Part shown: piece by piece, positions 56,701-64,000 of the stretch
How positions within the stretch are numbered: the first letter of the stretch is position 1
Layout: the number at the start of each line of letters is the position of its first letter
Origin: Annona cherimola
Lineage: Eukaryota > Streptophyta > Magnoliopsida > Magnoliales > Annonaceae
Reading direction: 5' to 3'
Assembly (NCBI GenBank): GCA_030490835.1
Contig: CM059972.1
Span: 50,821,563-50,885,562, forward strand
DNA: 64,000 bases
Notes under the pieces: model-generated
Database searches by the model: none
What the model was told of the DNA's origin: nothing
Seen by the model: only the letters and a program-made list of their open reading frames with translations
Translations under genes and position numbers: made by a program

Positions 56701-59642
56701 CAGGTAAGCAAGCAAACTTTCTAAAATGCATTTTCTTTCTATGTGATTGATATGATTGAACTGTGTATGTTTATGCTTATGTTTTTACGAATGGGCAAGC
56801 ACAAGTTTTGAATATGACGGCTTTAATGCAAAGCCATAAGATTTGAAAAATGATGACTTTAATGAAAAGTCTCAAGGTTTGCTTCATGGGAAGCAAGCGA
56901 CACTTCTTAAGATAAATAACTTATCCTAAGTGTTGCCAAGGATGGGAATGCTTCATGTTAATGGAATTGAGAAATTTTGCTTATGAGTAAGCAAGTTCTC
57001 CATGTTAATGTTGTTTTAAGGATTTCATGTTTGATATCGATGGTTTTAAGAATTTGCTTTTGAGGAAGCAAGTTCTATATGATATGGTTCAACAGCGTTT
57101 TATAAGAAAATGGGAATTTTACCCTTTTTCACAAAATATGTTTGGTAAATGAGTTTTGAGTTATTTCTACAATAACTCGCGATAAACAATGATGAAAAAG
57201 ATTTGTTTTACTAGGTCAAGATAATTCAATATTAAATTACGTTTTGGACATAGTCCACATGTTTTGAAATGATATTTGAACAGTTTTGGTTTCCTTTGGA
57301 TAAGGAAATCTATGTTGAAAATGTTGGAAAAATGTTTCTACGGATGTGTTGAAAGGGATTTATGGATGACCAACCTCCTATGATTGATTTCATAAATTGG
57401 TTTAATTTCAGGTTGCTTGATGGCACGCAAAAGACTATGCAATTTTTCTCTATGTAAAAATGATTAATATGTGGACAATTATTAAATTTTTAGGTGAAGG
57501 ACAAGGGGATAGCATAATTGCATAACTTTTGTAAACAAAAGATCCTGAAATAGAAACCAAGAAAATATTAGAGGAAAATATGATTTATTTATGAAAATTC
57601 AAAGGATTTGAAATTCTTTTATTAAAAGGATTTTAAGATGTATTGTTTCTCAAACGTTTCAAATGTTTATCAAAATACTTTACTCAAAACGTTTTTAAAA
57701 AGAATTTAAGGAAGGTCATCCTAAAACTGGATTTCAAATAACAACTTGTTACAGTGGGTGCGCTCGCTTACAAGTTGACACGGACTGCGGTCTGTGATAT
57801 GGTTTTGAAAATAATTGTTAAATATAGACTTCGGTCTATGATTTTTGTGCATATGGATGCAGGCTGCGGTCTGTGATCCCGGTTTAAAAGAACATGGGTT
57901 GCGGCCTGTGGTTCTTCAAACCAAAACGGACTGCGGTTCGTTAGGATAACGTACGGTGCACCGGTACAAGGAATAGGCTGGTTGTAGAGCACGGTTGGGA
58001 TGACCGGGGCCCACTCTACATAAGGCCAAGTCGCTAAGGGATGGCAGGAGTGCCAGCGGCGCCCTCCCTGAGATGGGAGCAGGATAAGTGAACAGCCGCC
58101 TGGCTAGCGTGCTGTTAAGGATTCTCTTCCAAAAGGTAGCATGATCACTTGCTAAGTGTCACTACTGGATGGAGAGAAATGCATTTGCTTATGTTTTATT
58201 TCTGAAAAGCCCAAAGATTGGGTTATGAAAATATGATTTTATGAAAGTATCCTAAAGGGATTTCTATGAAATGGTTACCCTAAAAGAAAGGGGATTTTAC
58301 ACAAAAGTGTAAATAACAAGAATTAAAGGAAATGTGTTTATGCAAATGCATTCATGAAAATGGTTTTCCTTGTTTGCTATAAACAAGCCCCAAGACGGGG
58401 AATTATGAAAAGGATTTATGTTCATTTCTAAAAGAGCCTAAATAAAGAATGTTTTTGGACATAAGAATGTCCTTTGCCGAGAAAGGCTTATGTGATTGAT
58501 GTTTAAGGACATATGAATGTCCATTGCCAATAAGGTTATGTAAATGATGTTTTGAGACATGAAATGTCTCTTGATTTTATGATGGCTTATGTGAATGATG
58601 TTTTGAGACATGAAATGTCTCTTGGCTAAGGAATTTTATGATGGTTTATGTTAATGATGTTTTGAGACATGAGATGTCTCCGTTGCCTAAGTATTTATGT
58701 TGTTTTGGACGGAAAATGTCCACTGGCAACCGAATGATTTCATGTAATGGCTATGAACATTGAGAATGTTCATATAAGATTAATGGAAACTCATCATTAA
58801 AGGTAAAATGTATATGTTTTGCCTAAACAAGCCCAGGCGCGGCTTGTAAATGATTTTAAGAATGAATGCTTTATGAAAGCATTCAAGGACATGAAATTGT
58901 CCTTATAATAAAGGATTTCATGATGGTATTTTAGGACATACGCATGTCCTCAGGAACAAGGTATTCCCAATGTTTATGAAAAAGGTTTTTAAGAAGCCTT
59001 GCCCTAAAATGCTTGCTTACTGAGTTGTCACTCACGTTTTGTTTTCCAAACCCTTAGACAGGTACTGAGGAGACTCAGAAGGTTGCGAACCTCAGACATG
59101 GAGGAAGGTCCATGATGATAGCCTTGAAGGCTATGAGGAATGAAAAAGCATAAATATGCTAAGGTAAGCTAATGTGTATGTGAACTTAATGAGAATATTA
59201 AGTTCTATATATGATTCAATTGTTGAATGTATGGATGTATGGATATGAAACATGATACTTAGGACAAGGAATCTTTCACTGCAAAAAGGCAGGTAAAGAT
59301 GCTATGTGTTTATGTATATTCGAACTTAGTTAGAGTTCTAAGTTCCATGTGAATTAATGACTGAATGTATGAAAGTATGATTTATACGATGATTCAGTGT
59401 ATAACGACAGGCATATAAAGATGCTATGAATGAAATGATGAATTTTATTACAAGTGAAATGTCACAATGTGTGATGATTGTCATGTCAAGATTATGAATG
59501 ATGACAGATGAATAATCGAAAAAAAATTTGGACGTATTCCAATTAAAAACCCGCCGCGTGATCAGGGCAACAATCCTGATTCACATTTACCAATCGATAG
59601 ATCTTGAGGTAAGGAAGTGACGTCTCGGTTCGGGGCGCCACA
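53737..59642 (+). repeat. 3' LTR of element G (5906 bp)
   Basis: Copy of 45030-50935 at an offset of 8707 with no net indel. Differences seen include single bases near 55367, 55565, 55576, 55701, 57445, 59320 and 59330, and two near 59385. The (GA)n run (55086-55108) has the same length in both. Confidence 0.95.
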
Positions 59643-60908
59643 GAAGAAGCCAAAGATCTAAACACATTGAAGTTGGAAGATCTTATTAGCTCGTTGATGT
59701 CACATGAGCTAATCAAGAAAAGAAATAAAGATCACCACAAAGGCAAAAGAGTCATCACCTTGAAAGCTGCACAAGAATCAGATGACACCACCTCGTCGTC
59801 ACAAAATGACGATGAAATTGCCTTACTTATAAAATAATTCAGAAAGTTTGTAAGGAAAGGTAGAAATTTCAAAAATTTTAAAGAAAGAAATCCTAAAGAT
59901 AAAAAAAAAGAAACAACAAAATGTTACCGGTGTGGCGGTTCCGGGCATATGCAAGCCTAATGTCCAACGCCCGAAGAGACTAAAGAAAAGTAGCAAAGAA
60001 AAGATCGAGGCGATAACAGAAATTTCCAAAGAATTAAAGGAAGAGGCATGTACATAAATGAAGAAGAATCAACGACATGCAGCTCTTCAAGTGAAGAATG
60101 TGAAGCGGATTGCGCAAGAATCTGTTGTATGGAAAATTCCGACTTATGTTTTGCAGCAACGGAAATCTTGGAGGATCAAGCTACTTCAACGAATTGCACA
60201 AGTAGTCAAGAGATATCCTCCAAACAAAAATCCTTTTCAATTTTCTCCTCTACAAATGAATGCCTCAAATGTGCTGAATTAGAAGAACTCCAACAAGCCT
60301 ATGATTCATTATATGAGGAAATAAAGAAATTAGGAAACAAGTTTACAATAAAGAAAATACAATGTGATGCAGTAATGATTGTGAACGGTAAACTTGCTAA
60401 AAAGATTGATCAATTGAAAAATGAAAAGAATACCTTGGTAAATGAGTTAGAGAAACTCAAAAATGAAAATGAATCATTAAATGAATCGCTTGCCAAGTTT
60501 TCTAATCCAGGAGAAAGTGTGAAAATATTTTTGAAAATGACTACCCAAAGTTGTAAGAAAGGACTTGGGTATACCACATTTGAGTAAGGCGAATCTAATG
60601 CTCCATGGAACAAAACCAAACCCGTTTATGCTAAACCCAAAATAAATCATGTAGCTTGGACCAAAAGACCAACCAGGGAACCAATTACCAAATGGCTTCC
60701 CATACCTAGACTCCCGGGAGCTTGTAATTTTTGCAACAAGATGAGACACAAGGTTTATCAATGCAAATTCAAAAAAATACAAAACCTTGGTGCAAAATTG
60801 GTTTGGATGCCCAAAAGCATTGGATTTGTGGCTTCAAAGGAAGATCAACATAAATTCCAATGGATAACTAACCCAACTGGACCCATAAAATGGGTACCAA
60901 AAAGATGA
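59643..60908 (+). pseudogene. gag: Element F gag, C-terminal part
   Basis: Continues the gag of 44467-45029 after G (EAKDLNTLKLEDLISSLMS). The first knuckle CYRCGGSGHMQA is followed by a stop in place of Gln before CPTPEE. The coiled-coil part is open from 60048 to 60587 (ELEELQQAYDSLYEEIKK, LVNELEKLKNENESL). The second knuckle CNFCNKMRHKVYQC is present. The end GPIKWVPKR and TGA at 60906-60908 match A and B. Several stops make it non-functional. Confidence 0.9.
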
Positions 60909-63269
60909 AGCATTTTCTATGTTTATCACGTTTTTAAATTTAGTGCAAAATGAAAAACAAAGTTCAATTATTTCCATTAGAAGTGATCATGGTGGTGAAT
61001 TTGAAAATAATCGATTCATAGAATTTCGCAATGAAAAAGGAATCCACCATACATTTTCTGCACCAAGAACTCCATAACAAAATGGAGTTGTTGAAAGGAA
61101 AAACCGGACAATACAAGAAATGGTTAGAACTATGCTAAATGAGAGTAAATTGTCCAAGAGATTTTAGGGTGAAGCTGTAAGTATAGCTTGTCATGTATTA
61201 AACCGAGTTACCATTAAAGCAATATTGAAAAAGACCCCATATGAACTTTGGAAAGACAAGAAACCAAACATATCATATTTTCATACTTTTGGATGTACTT
61301 GTTATGTGTTGAATAATGGAAAAATAAATTTGGAAAAATTAGATGCCAAAAGTGATGAAGTAATTTTCCTTGGTTATTCATCAAATAGCAAAGCATATAG
61401 AATTTCAACAAAAGAAATCAAATAGTAGAGGAATCAATACATGTTATTTTTGATGAATTTAACCAAACTCCGAAAAAGGAGGATGAATTAAGTGATGCAG
61501 ATGATAAACCAAAGAATTCAAAAGCAAACCAACAAGATCAACAAGAGGAAACCGAGCCCAAGCCAGAAAATTCCACGGAGGAAAAGGTAAGTGAAGGTAA
61601 TGATTCCTATAAACCTCCAACTGATTGGAAATTCAAAAATGCCCATCCAATTGAGCAAGTCATTGGCAATATCCATGAAGGAGTAAAGACTAGAAGGTCA
61701 AAACAAAACATTTGTGGACAATATACTTTTGTGTCAAAAATTGAACCAACAACTATTGACCAAGCTCTTAATGATGAAAACTGGGTTATTGCAATGCAAG
61801 AAGAGCTAAATCAATTTGAAAGAAACAATGTATGATATTTAGTTTCTAGACCCAAGGATTGCACTATTATTGGTACCAAATGGGTATTTAGGAACAAATT
61901 GGACGAAAGTGGGCTTGTGATAAGAAACAAAGCTAGATTAGTAGCCAAAGGGTATTCCCAAGAAGAAGTGATTGATTTTGAAGAATCATATGCACCCGTG
62001 GCTAGATTAGAAACCATAAGTATTTTACTAGCATTTGCTTCTCACATGGATTTCAAATTGTTTCAAATCGATGTGAAAAGCGCATTTTTGAATGGATACT
62101 TGAATGAAGAAGTATATGTTGAACAACCCATTAGATTTGAAGAAAATGATCAATCAAAATATGTTTATAAACTAACCAAAGCATTATACGGACTAAAACA
62201 AGCCCCACGGGCTTGGTATGAAATGTTAAATAGATTTTTGATTAATCATGAATTTCAAAGAGGAAAGGTTGACACTACCTTATTCATCAAGTATAAAAGA
62301 AAAAATATTTTAATTGTTCAAATTTATGTAGATGATATAATATTTGGTACTACTGATGAAACTCTGTGCCAAGAATTTTCTAAGATTATGTAGAGCGAAT
62401 TCGAAATGAGTATGATGGGAGAATTAAATTTCTTCCTTGGACTGCAAATCAAGCAACAAGCCGAAGGAATATTCATAAATTAGTCCAAGTATATCAAAGA
62501 AATGCTAAAGAAATTTGGAATGCAAACTAGCAAGGGAGCAAACACTCCAATGAGTTCAACAATCAAGATCGACACGGATGAAAACGGTAAATGTATCGAT
62601 CAAAAGCTTTATAGAAGTATGATATGATCATTATTGTATTTAACTGCTTATAGACCGGATATTCTTTTTAGTGTTTGTATGTGTTCTAGATTTCAAGCAT
62701 GTCCTAAAGAATCACATATATTGGCTTTAAAAAGAATTTTTAAATATTTGATAAATACCACTAATTTTGGACTATGGTATCCAAAGGGGTCAACTTTTGA
62801 TTTAATCGGCTACTCGGATGCGGATTTTGCTGGATATAAAGTAGATAGAAAAAGTACTAGTGGAACATGTCAATTCCTTGGAAACATATTGGTTTCATGG
62901 TATTCAAGGAAACAAACTAGTGTTGCTCTATCTACGGCGGAAGCCGAATATATAGTCGCCGGGAGCTGTTGTGCCCAACTACTTTGGATGAAACAACAAT
63001 TAAAAGACTATGATATTGATTATTATAATATTCCAATTAGATGTGATAATACAAGTGCAATATGTTTGACTAAAAATCTTGTATTGAATTCTAGAACCAA
63101 ACACATAGATGTAAGATATCATTTTATTCGTGAACATGTTGAAAATCATGATGTTTGTTTGGAATATGTGAAAACCAAGGATCGAATTGCAGATATTTTT
63201 ACCAAACCTTTAGCAAAAGAATCATTTTATAAAATTAGAAATGATATGGGGATGACTGAGTTAAATTAG
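60909..63269 (+). pseudogene. pol: Element F pol, broken, with protease and N-terminal integrase deleted
   Basis: Gag end joins integrase at DEAFSMF, skipping about 740 bp present in copia B. AAAGATGA occurs at both edges in B-like sequence or nearly so. Integrase retains [11 protein letters not shown] and VERKNRT; stops lie at SAPRTP, KRF, after the KEIK frameshift (about 61420) and in NNV-YLV. RT ([44 protein letters not shown]) is open from 61899 to 62393. RNase H ([23 protein letters not shown]) is open from 62634 to 63269. Stops at 62391, about 62480 and about 62625 separate them. Confidence 0.92.
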
Positions 63270-64000
63270 AAATAGTTAGATGGAAAAATAGACTTAGCAA
63301 AGTCCACGTCGATAAGCCAAGTCAACTTCGAGGCCCCCAAGTCGACTGCAGTGAATTCGACTTGGGTATGGCAAAGTTGACTCGCACCAGGGCGAAGTCG
63401 ACTTCACACGCGACAGTCGGGCTTCCTCCTTTTCTCCTTCTTCTTTCTCTTCTCTCTTCTTTCCTCTCATTTTCTCCCGCGCCGGCAGCCCTCTTTCTCT
63501 CTCTTTTCTCTCCGGTTACCCTGGGATTTTCTCTCGACACTGCATTCTCATCTTTTCCTATTTCCGAATCAGCATCCTTTCTTTGTGGCACCTATTCTCT
63601 CTCCCTCTCTCTGTTTTTCTTCAGATAGCTCAAATTCCCTCTCTGAATCCAACTCAAGATCTCTCTCTTGTAAAAGAACTCTCTCTCTCTTTTTCTTCTC
63701 CCAGCACAACCACCATCTTCCGAACTTCCCTCTTATCCGGAAAAACCTTCTTATCCCGGCATTTCTCATTCTAGGCATTCTTTTCTCCCTCTCCCACAGT
63801 TTTTCTCCGGTCTCTCTATCTCTCATCTCTCTTTTCTCTTCCGACAGTCTCTGTTTTCCGGCAGTCCCTCTCCCGCATTCCGACAGAATCCATTTCTTTG
63901 CTCCAGAGTTCTCTCAGTCAATTGCTCTCATTGTTTCAACCTCGATATTTCAGACTCTCTCTCATTCTCTTTTTGCATATCTCCATCTAGCTCCATTTGA
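63270..64000 (+). promoter_or_regulatory. Spacer downstream of element F pol, to window end
   Basis: Degenerate GTCGAC repeats (63305-63415) followed by long CT-rich DNA with CTCTCT runs, matching the pol-to-accessory-ORF spacers of A and B. No accessory ATG is reached. Short open frames on either strand here are low-complexity. Confidence 0.6.

Larger units (their letters stand above)
45030..59642 (+). mobile_element. Element G: non-autonomous Tekay-related element with giant LTRs (14613 bp)
   Basis: Two 5906-bp LTRs (TGTGAAACCCTAACC to GGGGCGCCACA) flank 2801 bp of internal DNA. Target-site duplication GAAGA lies at 45025-45029 and 59643-59647. The primer-binding site follows the left LTR and the polypurine tract precedes the right LTR, so the element is plus-strand. 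The LTR termini, the conserved core and the hairpin before the polypurine tract match gypsy C, which makes it a Tekay relative. There is no RT, RNase H or integrase. I count about nine differences between the LTRs (about 0.15 percent) and equal length, so insertion is recent. It resembles a LARD (large retrotransposon derivative), but most of its length is LTR. Confidence 0.95.
43729..64000 (+). mobile_element. Element F: SIRE-type copia, plus strand, truncated at both ends
   Basis: Plus-strand order is partial 5' LTR (43729-44418), primer-binding site, gag split by element G, pol with an internal deletion, and a GTCGAC-repeat spacer running to the window end. Element E replaces the first half of its 5' LTR. 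The accessory ORF and 3' LTR would lie beyond 64000. Confidence 0.92.

Noticed and set aside
63322..63826. Arg/Glu-rich ORFs near the window end
   Set aside because: Antisense translations of a CT-rich spacer, equivalent to those rejected at 2634-3029.

Overview
This window is a block of nested LTR retrotransposons from a plant nuclear genome. The families present (SIRE-type Ty1-copia, Tekay-type and Athila/Tat-type Ty3-gypsy, and a plant mobile domain gene) indicate a flowering plant, probably a eudicot; the species cannot be read from the sequence. No rRNA gene, tRNA gene or intact host gene is visible. Nearly all coding sequence is retroelement gag/pol, mostly broken.

Layout. 1-9760: SIRE-type copia A (minus strand), cut by the window start, with an unbroken 1008-codon pol and a broken accessory ORF between pol and the 3' LTR. 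9761-18504: Athila/Tat-type gypsy D (plus strand), with gag, protease and a broken accessory ORF but no reverse transcriptase or integrase; a solo Tekay-type LTR sits in it (10228-12773, TSD CAAAA). 18505-18740: fragment of another Tekay-like LTR. 18741-20249, 28507-28748 and 39250-40130: three pieces of one minus-strand plant mobile domain (PMD) pseudogene. It is split by Tekay-type gypsy C (20250-28506, TSD ATAAC) and SIRE-type copia B (28749-39249, TSD ATCAT). About 40131-43728: truncated SIRE element E (minus strand), carrying a MITE-like insert in gag. 43729-64000: SIRE element F (plus strand), cut by E on the left and running off the window on the right. Element G (45030-59642, TSD GAAGA) lies inside the gag of F. 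G has two 5906-bp LTRs that are almost identical and only 2.8 kb of non-coding internal DNA.

How the parts relate. Each intact element has the usual order LTR, tRNA-iMet primer-binding site, gag, pol, polypurine tract, LTR. Copia A and B and gypsy D also carry a related accessory ORF downstream of the gag/pol position. In both families the region just upstream of that ORF repeats a palindromic motif that also fills the LTR (GTCGAC in copia, GGCGCCTAGGCGCC in D).

The most unusual object is G. From about 47.2 kb its LTR is packed with short local hairpins, including five in a row with UNCG tetraloops. Most of the array lies in an intron-like LTR segment that is about 480 bp in the related C and solo LTRs but 2354 bp in G. 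This may be an undescribed structured-RNA feature of a non-autonomous retrotransposon.
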